Assembly (NCBI GenBank): GCA_036429605.1
Contig: JAVFKD010000016.1
Span: forward strand, 372,001-436,000
DNA length: 64,000 nt
Origin: Cladobotryum mycophilum
Taxonomy: Eukaryota > Ascomycota > Sordariomycetes > Hypocreales > Hypocreaceae
Direction of reading: 5' to 3'
Shown piece after piece: positions 10,853 to 22,041 of the stretch (position 1 is the first letter of the stretch; the number at the start of each line of letters is the position of its first letter). Both the position numbers and the translations under genes were made by a program. The notes under the pieces are model-generated. The model made no database searches, was not told where the DNA came from, and saw nothing but the letters and a program-made list of their open reading frames with translations.

Positions 10853-11984
10853 AGGGTGCACCTTTTTTTGCCCTACCCAAAACTAAATTTCCCAACCAGA
10901 GTCACAGTCACGGCGAGGCGCCCACTCGCAATATCAGTCGGTGACCAAAGCTGAGGGTGACTACGGCCGTACCGCCCAATAGATGGTCGGTTTGTTTTTT
11001 TGGTGCAAAAAGGAGGAAATTAGACAGAGTCGGTGTTTCGGCCAAGCGCCCCACATTCAGCGAATACTTGTGCCTGCAGTACTACTACCAGGTTGTACTT
11101 GCATGTAACTCTTGCAGGAAAACCTTGTCTGTTTCTGGGGGAACTTCTCTTCTTGGTGAGAGAAGCATTTCGATCAAAGGACTCCATTTGTACGCCGTAT
11201 GCCGTAGAGGTAGTAGTACTTGTAGTACCTAGAACTTCTGTGCCGAGGGCGACGAAGAAAAAAGGAAGCAGGCAATTGGAGGTACTTCTCCTGACTAGAA
11301 TTCATCTCTCATGATACTGAATATAGATATTACTTGTTACACTTCAATTTTGTTGTTCATCTCGTTGCCTTGCTTTGGGTTTACCCGTACAAGTACATGG
11401 TTGCCTTACATTGATGCGCAATCAGCATGGTTGGGCACTGCAATGTGTGTTGAGCACTGCCAGGTTTGCTACTGGACCGTCGCGCTTCAACGCTTGATGC
11501 CTGACGCGGATCGTCCATGTACAGCAGCCGAGGTGTTTTAGGTTGATAGGGTAGGTATTCTCAATCTCCGCATGACTTCCAGGTTGCCATGTTTGCAGAT
11601 TGATCAGGCAGAAGAATAAAGTTGACATTAATTCGAAATAAGAGGTGGCGTTACCATAAATTGCCCAAGTTTGATATACAATGTCGTCAATAGTATTCTG
11701 TGCTGGAATGTAATCGTCATTGCTGTGGTGATATCGCTACCAAGCTCAACATCGTCGAGCTCTAATCGAGGTACCTCTAGCTGTAACCAACGCGAGCTAC
11801 ACGCCAACGTCATCTGCTGCCCCTCAATTTGGTCATTGCCCCTCCAACCAACGACACCAAAGCAAACCTCATCAACCCCTCAACACCAAAAGCCTTTGGG
11901 GTTTATCTTGACATTGGAATTCAGATTTCCCCATCTTTTGCCAATACCCGGTAACTGTGACAGGGATATATAAAGTTTGCCGCC

Positions 11985-13904
11985 ATGGCTGAACCCACCA
12001 TCGTCATCGACAGAATCCTCGCCGCTGCTCCGGCAACCACCCGGGGAGAGTCGACGCAGCTGTCTGCAGACTCCAAGGGCAAGCGGATAACTTATGCTGT
12101 AGGTTTCCAAAGATGCACCTCACTGCATCTTAACCCCATTTTCGGGTCACGGATATTCTGACCGTCAAAACTTTATTCTCTCTAGTCTGGCAAATCCATC
12201 TTTGTCCGATCAATTGATGATCCTGCAGACTGCAAGGAGTACACTGGCCATCAGCACCCAACTACCGTAGCCCGATTCTCGCCCAATGGCTTCAAGGTTG
12301 CCAGTGGTGATTCCGCCGGTATCCTGAGGGTATGGGAGCCCGAGACCGTTGACACTACAAGGGGCGAGTACAACATCATCTCGGGACCCCTGCATGATAT
12401 TGCATGGGATGGTGACTCTCAGCGCCTCATTGCCGTTGGCAACGGCCGTCAAAGCTTCGGTCGATGCATCACCGCTGATAGCGGCAACACTGTCGGGGAA
12501 ATTCTTGGTCACACAAAGTCCATCAACGCTGTAGCCATCAAGCAGAAGCGCCCTTACCGAGCCGTCACCGTTGGTGATGACAACAACGCCGTGTTTTACC
12601 ACGGTGTGCCATTTGCATTCAAGGGGTCAGCCTCACTACACACCGGCTTCATCTTTGGCACCGCCTATTCGCCTGACGGTTCGCAGTACGTCACCGTCGG
12701 CCAGGACAAGCGGATACAGCTCTACGACGGCACGACGGGCGAGCCTACGAGACAGATCGGCGAGGGCGAGCACAAAGGCAGCATATTCGGTGTGTCATGG
12801 TCCGAGGATAGCAAGACATTTGTCACCGCCAGTGCAGATCAGACTGTCAAATTGTGGGACGTGGGCGCGGGCACTGTCCTCCAGACGTGGAAGTTTGGTG
12901 AGGGTGTCAGCATTCGCGACCATCAAGTCGGAGTCGTCTTTACACATGGACGCACTGATGGCCTGATCATCAGCATCAACCTCGCCGGCGAGCTCAACTA
13001 TCTCAGCGTCGGCAAGAAGGACCCTGTCCGAATTGTACAGGGACATGACAAGGGTATCACAGCTTTGATTGGTGGCTCAGATGGCAAGGGCAGCTCGATT
13101 TTAACTGGCAGCTTTGATGGCCGAGTCTGCTCGTGGGACGTCAAGTCCGGAATTGCCACCGTCATTGATGGCCAGTCTCATACAAACCAGATTGCCCAAC
13201 TCGCCAGCGCCTCTGGCAAGATCTATAGCGTCGGCTGGGATGATGCCCTCAAGACCATCGACGAGTCTGCCAAGACTTTCCTAGGCCAGACCACCAAGCT
13301 GTCGTCTCAACCCAAGTCTGCTGCGGCAGATGGTAATAACGTGTATGTGGCTACTAGCTCCGGTATTGCTGTATATTCCAATGGCAGGCTCATTAAAGAG
13401 ACCCCGTTGAATTACACGCCAGAATCTGTAGCAGTATATGGATCCTATGTTGCCGTTGGAGGATTCGAAACAGCAGTGAAAATTTACATGACAGGCTCGA
13501 GTGGAAGCCTGGATCCCAAGGACACCATCAACACCTCGCTGGGTACCGTCTCCGCATTGGCATTTTCCAAGGATGGAAGCCACTTGGCTGTAGGAAACAG
13601 TGTCGGGAAGATTTACGTCTACAAGGTTGGGACATGGGAGCTTGTAGCGGACCGCTGGTCGGCTCACACCGCAAAGGTTACGGCCATTGCCTGGGACGAT
13701 ACAGGCAAGTATGCGGCCAGTGGCAGCTTGGACACCAACGTTTTCGTTTGGTGTCTTGACAAGAAGCAGCAGGGACAACGTATCAAGGCGACGAATGCGC
13801 ACATAGGAGGTGCTACGGGCGTTGCCTGGGTACAAGGAGGAAAGGTTGCCAGTGCTGGAAAGGATGCAACGGTCAAGATTTGGGACCTGAAGAATCTTCC
13901 CTGA
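11985..13904 (+). CDS. AIP1: Actin-interacting protein 1 (WDR1 family)
   Basis: Two exons, 11985-12098 and 12186-13904, give 610 aa, close to yeast Aip1 (615 aa). The start has a good context (cgccATGg). The intron begins GTAGGT and ends CTAG, and rejoins ITYA to SGKSIFVRSIDDP. The protein is a chain of WD40 repeats forming two beta-propellers; clear repeat ends include KVASGDSAGILRVWEP, TFVTASADQTVKLWDV, YAASGSLDTNVFVW and KVASAGKDATVKIWDL. Aip1 works with cofilin to sever and cap actin filaments and helps organise cortical actin patches and hyphal tips. Order of the first repeats (LSADSKGKRITYA, then TGHQHPTTVARFSP) is that of Aip1 rather than a general WD40 protein. It converges on ALG13, with 249 bp between stop codons. 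Confidence 0.95.
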
Positions 13905-14153
13905 GTTTTAGGGTCCCCATTATAAGATTTATGATTCCCTGCCATCTTAGCCTAGCATTCACCTACATAGCAAAAGCAGTGCGCCATCAACTCCGAGCTC
14001 CGCCATCTTTCCTATTATGAAATATCCGTTCCCAGACTCGCATTTAAAACTCCATTTTTCTTGGGTCTGGATATCTTTCATCGACCTCTCACGTTGTATT
14101 CTCTCTACGTCTTAATCCGCCATCAACAGAATCCCGCCACAAACGCTCTGTAC

Positions 14154-14901
14154 CTAATCATGAGCCATTTGCGCATTCTCTTCCTTTTCAACGTCTCTGG
14201 GATGAAGCTCCCAGAGGCGAAGACCGGGTTTGGTGGTCTTTTGTGGATTCACCTCGTGCGGCGGCCAGCGGGACTTGTTGTCCTCCCAGAGGAGATCGGC
14301 CTTATGGATGGCTCCCTGGAGGTCCTCGTGGCTGCCATGCATTTAGTAAGGTGTGTCTGTGTCTGTGTTGTGTAGTAAAATGTAGATGGGACAGTACCTG
14401 GCGGAAGCCATGGTTGCATAACCTTCTTTGGCGAGATGTTTGGCCATTTCCGTTTGATGATTGTCTAGCAATTTTGTGTTGGGAACGACTATGAGAGGGA
14501 TACCGAGCTTCCATGCGTCCAATATTGTACCGGTTCCTGCATCACAATGAGCCTGATGGTTCGTTTGATAGAAATATCCAAACAGGGGACTTGCCTGCGT
14601 GTGAGATGATCAGACCCAAGGCACGCTGTCCGTCAACAGCTTTACACAAGACCATCTCCTCCTTCATCAAGTTTTTCCTGACATCGAACACATCCACTTT
14701 GAGTCCTGACGGGATCTCGTTTTCTAGTGATGCTAATTTGGTGCTCGCCCAGGAGACGTCTGGTCCGCACTGAATATGGAGATGTGTGAATCCCCGGGAA
14801 TCGAGGAACTGCCAGAAAGCGGGCTGGAGAGCTTCGCCCGTGAGTTCTTTGAAGCCAACGGTGGCACCTACTGTTATTAGGCAGTATCTCTCGAGAGACA
14901 T
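14154..14901 (-). CDS. ALG13: UDP-GlcNAc transferase subunit ALG13
   Basis: Catalytic subunit that, with Alg14 on the ER face, adds the second GlcNAc to dolichol-PP-GlcNAc. Three exons (14901-14595, 14536-14398, 14331-14154) give 207 aa. The first intron is of GC-AG type (CGCAG|GCAAGT), 58 nt; the second is GT-AG, 66 nt, with a TACTAAAT branch-like site. Evidence: an N-terminal ITVGATVGFKEL strand-loop, the family motif IISHAGTGTILDAWKLGIPL that appears only after removing intron 1, and VVPNTKLLDNHQTEMAKHL. These are the GT-B C-terminal nucleotide-binding elements. Length matches Alg13 (about 200 aa) rather than fused metazoan forms. It is divergent with the mS35 gene. Confidence 0.93.
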
Positions 14902-15376
14902 TGTAATGATCTTCTGACTTTTTGAAAATTGAAGAAGAACAGAAAGAAAGAAAGATAAAAAGGAAGCTGTTGAATGATCTTGATGAGCTTGTAAGTTTAG
15001 GGTAACTTAAAGTTGATGAGTTGGATGCATTGACCGGCAACCGATCTTTTGCCGTAAGAAGATGGAGGTTTGTATGCTGTTAAGTGAGGAGTGACAGTTT
15101 ACCTACCATGTATATGAAATAAATTTTTTTTTTTTTTTTAAAAAAAAATGGTTTAAAATCATAGCTCAGCAAAAACGAGCATCGTCGTATCTTTATAAAT
15201 AGCATATATCTGCATTTTGAATCGCAGCCCTAGAGGTCAACTGCTTTCTCGGTAAAGGGCAGGCCGACGGCGAAACCCCGGCAATGCCCCGCCACCATGA
15301 TCGCAAGCCAGTACCAAAATTTCAACGCCGCACGACATCCTGGGGGTGGGCCATTGCGAATTCGATTGCATTCGGA
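14902..15376. other. Divergent upstream region, ALG13 and mS35
   Basis: About 475 bp between the two start codons. A T/A homopolymer stretch (15125-15148) lies in the middle. In-frame ATG at 15284 could extend mS35 by 31 residues. No other gene is visible. Confidence 0.6.
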
Positions 15377-16612
15377 ATGGCTTCAGCATCGAGCACCGCA
15401 AGGCTGTGCATGCTGGTCTGCCGGCGGGCACACAGAGTGCCGCGGTTACCTCGAACACAACCAATTGCATGGCAGCGACCGATTACGAACCGACGTTTTA
15501 CGACAGCTGCCCCTCGACTTGCCAAGGGAAAGAAGGAGGGCGAAGGCGAAGATGGAGATGGAGAGGCGTACCGGCAGTTGGATCTGAAGGCTATGAACAA
15601 GGCGTTCCTGGATAGCGCCACGCCGGAGGGATTGCGCCAGTTGGACGAGCTTGCGAAGAGCAATGGGCACACGACCGTGGAGGACTACCTAGAGTCAACG
15701 CTGCGGTCGACACCTGGCTGGGGTTCCGAGGACAGAGCGCTGGACGAGGATCTTTACAGGGACGATGTTGGGGAGAAGCCAAACAAGACATCCTTCTGGT
15801 TCGACGAGGACGATCCGGAGACGAACTCGGAAGAGCATGATGAGTTTGATGAGGATGATATTACGTCCATGGCGCACGGCAAGTTGGATCAGTTGAGGGA
15901 GATGAGACATTATGCGAGATTGGCCGTGTGGGAGATGCCTCTTCTTTCGAGTAAGTGGCTCATTGATTTTTATTTTATTTTTACAATGTTGGAAATGGCA
16001 GAATAGGCTAACAGTGGTCCTACAGAAATGGCCAAACCCTTTGAGCCCCCGACCGAAGATCAAGTTCTACGATGGCGATACACTAGCTACATGGGCGAAT
16101 CCCACCCCGCGGAGAAGAAAGTGGTGGTGCAATTCGCCCCGGATGACCTTGGGCTCTCAGAGGTCCAGGCCGCGAAGCTCAAGAAGCTGGCCGGACCGCG
16201 GTACAACCCTGAGACGGAGATGGTCAAGATGAGCTATGAAGGGTTCGAGCACCAGGCACAGAGCAAGCGGTACCTGACGAAGCTGGTGGACGACCTGATC
16301 GAGGCGGCGAAGGACCCCAAGGACACCTTTGCGGACGTGCCGCTGGACCTGAGGCACCACGAGGTAAAAGTCAAGCCCAGGTTCCCCAAGGAGTGGAGGA
16401 TGACGGAGGAGAGGAGGAAGGAGCTGGACGAGTACAGGACACATGCGGCGATTGGCGATATCCAGAGGGCGGAGGGCGGGCTGCTGGTGGATGGGCAAAA
16501 GGTGATTGACGATTACCTGATGCAGAAGCTGGCGGAGGAGCAGGCCAAGGAGAAGGTGGCCGAGTTGGTTGCGGCGCCGGTATCCAAGGCGGGGTTCAAG
16601 CTGAGGAGGTGA
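15377..16612 (+). CDS. Mitochondrial small ribosomal subunit protein mS35 (Rsm24)
   Basis: Structural protein of the mitoribosomal small subunit. Two exons, 15377-15950 and 16026-16612, encode 386 aa; the intron starts GTAAGT and ends TACAG, and yields SKMAKPFEPPTEDQVLRWRY across the junction. The chosen start gives a typical arginine-rich, acid-free presequence (MASASSTARLCMLVCRRAHR). An earlier in-frame ATG at 15284 would add 31 residues and cannot be excluded. Following the presequence are an acidic region (EHDEFDEDD) and then the conserved mS35 core, rich in basic helices (KSKRYLTKLVDDL-like segment, WRMTEERRKELDEYR). Identification rests on the core block HPAEKKVVVQFAPDDLGLSE. It faces ALG13 head to head. 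Confidence 0.86.
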
Positions 16613-18031
16613 TGAAGTAAGAAAAGAAATATATATATATAAAACAAGGAAAAAGTGTACAATTATTATTATTATACGGATGAGAGAAAAACATCATGGG
16701 TTTGATGATGGATGTGGGGATGTATACTAAGTATCTACGAAGTACGTATTTACGGAATTAGATGTGTGAGCTTTACAAGGTACAATGAGGCGACAAAAGT
16801 CTACGCTCATAGATCTGCGGTAGTGTTGGGAGAGGTGAGCGCAGACTTTCGTCAGATAACTGTATCTCTGTATCTTTGATGAGCAGCATGGAGTGCTGTA
16901 TGTATAATGTATGATTTTCCTGCGAGATGCACGGCTACATGATACAGATCTACGGTTAATACTCTGGTACCGACCCCAAAAAAAACAGAACAGTTAATTC
17001 AACAATTAACCCTGATAGATTGTTATCTGAGCACGGCCGCGGGTCCATGAGCGTACACCTTTGCCACCTGATTGCAATGTATGATTTGAAGCGGCGACTT
17101 GCTCTGCCGCCCTTTTTCTTCCTTTCTTTTTCGTCTTGGCAAAAACCTGAGATGTGGGAAGGGAAGGGAAGTGGTAAGCTGATGGAAGGGGCGTTTTGAT
17201 AAAGTCCTACGTTACGTTTTGACCGAGCCGGTGTAGAAAAACGACGAGAATGGTAATTTTTGATTCCATTTTGAAGGAGTAGGAGAACTATCTAACGCTC
17301 CGTCTATGGTTACATAAGCGGTGCTTTTTTTGTGAATGCAGGTTTTGGTTCTTATGCAGGTGGATGCGGTACGTGCATGATGATGTTACCGAGTTATTCT
17401 AACTTGTAAGTGGGCTTGAAACGGGGTTCCATGCTGAAACGTTTCTACAAGTACGTTCCCTTGGATTAGCTAATTGTGGTAGAGAACTGCTTGTTTATTA
17501 CTGTCTGAAACATTGAACTTTTTTTTTTGTTGCCTCGGCAAATGGATTACTTTTTTTTTTTTGTTTCTACTCCATACACACACACTGATATACATCCTGG
17601 TAGAAAGGAACTACCCCCAAAAAAAGCATGTGAGACGGGAACATCTTTGGTTCTAAAAGGTCTGAGTCGCGTGGCGGGCCACATGCTGTAATGAAGATGT
17701 AACCCGTTTTTACAAGGTACGGGAAGTATAAGATAACCTTGGAGTGAATCGATATTAGTAAAAATGCAAAAGGTTACGGATACAGACAAAAGGCCAGGTA
17801 TGTGTATGTACGTGCAAGTACAGAGAGTACAGTGGAGGAGGTACAGGTTGCATTACATTGGATTATTACCGGGGGAAAAGGCCCTGAAAGTCGTTCTCAG
17901 TGGCAGCCTGTGCGGGCGTAGATACTGCTTGTACTTTCATGTACGGAGGAGTACTGCCATAAATCCCACCTCCGTTTCCCCCAGCTGAAATCCGATTGGA
18001 CAAGTGAAAGTTGTTCCATGAGAAATCGTTG

Positions 18032-18053
18032 CCGTCGTCGTCGTCGTCGTCGT
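18032..18053. repeat. (CGT)n microsatellite
   Basis: Perfect GTC/CGT triplet run in non-coding DNA upstream of the HFD1-like gene. Confidence 0.95.
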
Positions 18054-18611
18054 GTGCAAAATAGCTTTTCTACTTGCACCTTCACATAACACACATACAC
18101 AAGGCACGGGGCATGGCTTTCACCCGTGTCTCCGTCCCGAGTCCTACTCACTCCCATACCACGATAATAATATTGGGACTGCAACGATGAGCAACCCGTG
18201 GGATGGGGAGCCTTTCTCAAGTCGGTATAAGCCAAGCTTCGGTTGGCTAACCTAGTCACTGCTAGCTGCTTGAGGAAGTCGTGGGGCCGGCCGTGGTAAT
18301 TCGACAAACTTGAACGCCCCCCGTCGGGCTACCTATTCAAATAGCTCCAATGGCTGGCTACGCATACTACTACTACTGCTACTATAAACCATGGGCCATC
18401 CCAAATCGACATTTCACATTTTGGTGATGGTTGCTTGTTGGTCACCAGTCGCCCCCGCGGATCCCGAAGCTAAATCGTCATCCTGTCTTGTTGCGTCCTG
18501 AGCCGAGGATCCAAAGTTGAGAAAGCAAAAGCCTTCCCCCTCATTCGATCAGCTCATCTACGACATACATTAGATCTTGTTGGTTGTGCTCCCCTCTCAC
18601 GAACCATTGCC

Positions 18612-18637
18612 CTGCTGCTGCTGCTGCTGCTGCTGCT
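18612..18637. repeat. (CTG)n microsatellite
   Basis: Perfect CTG triplet run about 190 bp before the HFD1-like start codon, likely in the transcribed leader. Confidence 0.95.
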
Positions 18638-18827
18638 ACCCCTACCCTCGCACAGCAGCTGACCCGCTATTCATAACTACTGGCGTGGCTGCGTGTTGGC
18701 TGACTTTTGCGACAGCTTCTATAACAGGCTCTAGAAACTTGAACCACCTCAAATCTTCCATCTTCTGCTATCCCAAAAGAAAAGAAAAAAGGACCATATC
18801 CAACCCTTTCCATCCAACCCTTTCACC

Positions 18828-20486
18828 ATGGCTTCTGATGCCAGCGCGATCGCGGCCTATGCGCCCACGGCTCTCGATGAAATCACTGTCAATGTCCAGA
18901 CACTCCAAAAGACCTTTAGGTCCAACAGGACCAAGGACATTGACTTTCGCATCCAGCAGCTTCGCAAGCTCTACTGGGGCATACACGACAACGTGCCACT
19001 TCTCAAAGAAGCCGTCCTCCGCGATTTGAGAAAATCCCACTACGAGTCCGCCTTGACTGAGATCAACTGGTGTCTGCAAGAGTGTCTCGACCAAATCAAC
19101 AACATTCACAAATGGTCTAAGGATGAAAACATCCCCAACATCCCGCTGCAGTACCGGCTCATGAGGCCACGCATGAGGAGCGAGCCTCTGGGCACCATCC
19201 TGGTCATTGGAGCATACAACTTCCCCATCCAGCTGAATCTCTGCCCTGTTATTGGTGCCATTGCCGCCGGCAACACCGTCCTTCTTAAGCCGTCCGAACT
19301 CTCACCCTGTACGGCCATGGTCTTGAAAAAGATCTTTGACGAGTCCCTCGATCCCGAGTGCTATGCCTGCGTCAACGGTGCGCTGGAGGTGAGCAAGCAT
19401 ATCATGGAGCAAAAATTCAGCAAGATTGTCTTTACCGGTGGTAAGAAGACGGGCGCAATCATTGCCCAAAAGGCTGGTGAGACGCTGACCCCGGTGCTTC
19501 TCGAGCTCGGCGGCCAGAACCCAGCTTTTGTTACCAAGAATGCAGACATCAAGATTGCTGCCAGGCGACTGCTTTGGCAAAAGTGTGTCAGCGCCGGCCA
19601 GCTGTGCCTCTCGCAGAACTATGCGCTTGTCGAGCGAAGTGTCGTGGACGAATTCATACAAGCGCTCAAGGACGAAGTCAAGGTGTTTATGCCTCAGGGA
19701 ACTAAGGAAAGCCCTGATTTGGCTCGCATCGTCAATAGCTCCCACTTTAACAGACTGAAGAAGATGCTGGACGAGTCCAAGGGCAAGATTGTCGTCGGTG
19801 GCTCCATGGACGAGTCTGAGCTTTTTATCGAGCCCACCGTTGTGCTTGTTGACAGCATTGAGGATAGCTTGATGGCAGATGAGACTTTTGGACCCATCTG
19901 GTCCATTTTACCGTTTGATTCACTTGATGACGCCATAGATATTGCCAACACGGTTGATCCTACGCCGCTGGGTTTGTATACGTTTGGGTCGGATGAAGAA
20001 AACAAGAAGAGTATGCCATATTATCTATCCTCCGAATAACCACAGTCTTAGCCTAACCTCGTCTTAGTTCTATACAATGTCACCTCGGGAGGCGCAACTG
20101 TCAACGATGGCCTTTTCCATGCCATGATGAACCCATCCCCGTTGGGCGGCATTGGCGGTTCCGGACAGGGCAGCTACCATGGTATTTTCTCCTTCAAGGC
20201 CTTTAGCCACCAACGCGCCATTGCCGAAGTACCACGCTGGGCCGACAAACTCTTACGCGTGCGCTACATGCCGTATGATGCCAAGGAGCTGAAGCGTCAC
20301 GAAGCCATGTCGGCTGGGAAGCCCAACTTTGACCGAAACGGAAATGTGGTAAAGGGTCTTGGGTACTGGGTTTCATTCATCGTCACCCTGGGCGCGAAAA
20401 AGGCCTCGGGGGGTGCACTCAGGTGGGGGGTCTTTCTTTTGTTAGCTTGGGCCTTGAAACTGAAGAGAGAATCATTAGGCCTGTGA
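18828..20486 (+). CDS. Fatty aldehyde dehydrogenase, HFD1/ALDH3 type
   Basis: Oxidises long-chain aldehydes to acids with NAD(P)+; yeast Hfd1 acts in sphingolipid breakdown and in making the coenzyme Q ring precursor. Two exons, 18828-20010 and 20068-20486, encode 533 aa (yeast Hfd1 532). The start context is good (caccATGg). Visible motifs: GAYNFPIQLNLCPVIGAIAA near residue 128, KPSELSP near 154, LELGGQNP with the general-base Glu at 226, and AGQLC with the catalytic Cys at 260, as in ALDH3 enzymes. Exon 2 carries the PLGGIGGSGQGSYHG loop. The C-terminus ends in a hydrophobic segment (RWGVFLLLAWAL), the membrane anchor expected of HFD1-type enzymes, so ER, lipid droplet or mitochondrial outer membrane is likely. 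Confidence 0.92.
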
Positions 20487-20856
20487 ATGATGAGCAGCAG
20501 CAGAAACAGCAACATATTGAATAATTATGCCACCTCGACGTGTGAACGACATGGACACGACCGTGATTCGACTTTGGTGAAGGCTATTTGGTGAAGGTTA
20601 TTTGATAAGGCTATTTGATGAATAGTGAATGGTGAATGGTGAATGTTTGGTGACCGCCGGGCTAGTAAGATGTCATTCTATTTGGATTTTGGGTGTTATT
20701 GTGTGCGCTATGATGGCGAGCTATTGCCTTGTTGAACACGTATTGTTTGGGAGCAACTCAGATACCACCATCAGACTTGAGGGTTTCCTCATGTCATCTA
20801 TACCATTCTGTATTAGGACTCGCTTTTTGAATAAAGTAATTGGGGGATTTTTACAT
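20487..20856. other. Gap between convergent genes, with tandem repeats
   Basis: 370 bp between the stops of the HFD1-like gene and RRP4. Holds an imperfect repeat at 20575-20650 (units resembling GGCTATTTGGTGAA, then GGTGAAT). Otherwise only 3' untranslated sequence is expected. Confidence 0.6.
20575..20650. repeat. Imperfect tandem repeat
   Basis: Three loose copies of a GGCTATTTGGTGAA-like 14-mer followed by three GGTGAAT-like units, in the 3' region of the HFD1-like gene. Confidence 0.75.
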
Positions 20857-22041
20857 CTATCGGCCAGCTAGAACCGCTGCCAATCTCTTTCCCCTTTGGC
20901 CCCCAAGATATAAATCATCATCAGTAGACTCTCTGCCCAATTCAACTGCTTCGTTGTATCCCTTTGTGACGGTATCTTCGTCGACCCTCAGACCGTTCTC
21001 CACCAGCGCCAGGATGACGCTCCTGCAGCGGGCGATTTCCCGCATGGTGGCGACTTCGATGTGGTCGTTTTGGCTGGAGTAGACTTTGCTGCTGATGGTC
21101 TCCTCCATGCGGTTGATGCCGGCGGCCTCGGCGGCGGTGTCGCTCTCCATGTGCTTGCTGATCCAGATGTAGCCGTTGACGCCGAGCAGGACGTCGATCT
21201 TGCCGCCCGCGTTGGCGGTGTCCATGGTCCATACCTGGCGCTTGGCGCGCACCACCCCTCCTCCGCCTCCCGTGCCGCCGACGGCCACGAAGACGCCGTC
21301 GCGCAGCTTGCCGTACTTGAGGCTGCGGGTGTGCAGGCTCGCGGCGCCGTCCTGGTGCAGCTGCTGGACCTCGGCGACGAGGAGGTCGCCCTCGGCGAAG
21401 AAGCTCCTGATCTGGAGCTCGTCCGTCTCGGTGCGCTTGCGGAGGATGCCGCCGGGGAGGTTGATGGCGGAGATGGCGAGGATGGCGAGCTGGGAGGCGG
21501 CGACGTCGACGCGCCAGCGCTTGGCCTGGACCTCGACGATGCGGCCGACGACGAGGTCGCCTATCTCGGGGGTGTAGCGGGCGCGGAGGGGCCGGACGGA
21601 GAGGAGCTTGTTGGTCTTGGTGAGGGTGCCGGCGAGGGAGGAGGTGATGGATGTGGAGCCTGGGAGGACGTATGTTCCGTGGCCGCTGGTAGATGGCGTT
21701 AGTTCATGGTTCTTTTTTATTTTATTTTATTTTATATATGATGTGACGGGGTGTGACATGATGTGATGAAGATTGAAGAGAAATAAAGGGGAGGGAGATA
21801 TACCGCATCCACTGGGGATTAGAAGTGATGACCGTTCCGGGTGTGAGAATCTCATCGGCTTCATCATCATCATCATCTGAGTTGTTGTCGTTATGAAGAT
21901 TGCGTTTGGGCGCACGCATGGGAACATCACCGTGAATATCCATCCCCCCTCTGAGTCCGAGTCTGAAATATCCATGTCTATATCCACGGCGCGGGGCCTA
22001 GAAGGCGGCGCGGGCTTGGGGTTGAGAATTGTGATGGGCAT
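20857..22041 (-). CDS. RRP4: Exosome subunit RRP4, frame broken in exon 1
   Basis: S1/KH cap subunit of the RNA exosome, which guides RNA to the Rrp44/Rrp6 nucleases. Exons 22041-21804 and 21685-20857 flank a 118-nt intron (GTATAT donor, ACTAAC branch, CCAG acceptor) that joins NPQWMR to GHGTYVLPG. Exon 2 holds the S1 domain (TPEIGDLVVGRIVEVQAKRW) and a KH domain with the GVNG loop. Starting at 22041 the reading begins MPITILNPKPAPPSRP, as in fungal orthologues, but frame is lost at a C6 run (21944-21949): one more base is needed to reach DIHGDVPMRAPKRN. As written, translation in the conserved frame can only start at the ATG at 21943 (322 aa). A run-length error is the likeliest cause; a genuinely shorter protein is the alternative. 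Confidence 0.9.

Larger units (their letters stand above)
9443..11984. other. 2.5-kb gene-free interval, divergent promoters
   Basis: Lies between the starts of the GPI-protein gene (minus) and AIP1 (plus). Contains a period-5 tract (about 9691-9732), T-runs near 9945-9965, a CA repeat (10264-10285), a TG repeat (10825-10852) and several copies of the palindromic word TACTTGTA/TACAAGTA near 10670, 10785 and 11215. No open frame here has a recognisable product. Confidence 0.6.
16613..18827. other. 2.2-kb gene-free interval
   Basis: Between the mS35 stop and the HFD1 start (same strand). A/T-rich just after mS35, with several T-runs (17520-17565). Further on there are a CGT repeat (18032-18053) and a CTG repeat (18612-18637), the latter probably in the HFD1 leader. 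No supportable gene. Confidence 0.6.

Noticed and set aside
21061..21702. 213-codon Asp/Gly/Ala-rich frame on the plus strand
   Set aside because: Antisense shadow of the well-conserved RRP4 exon 2.
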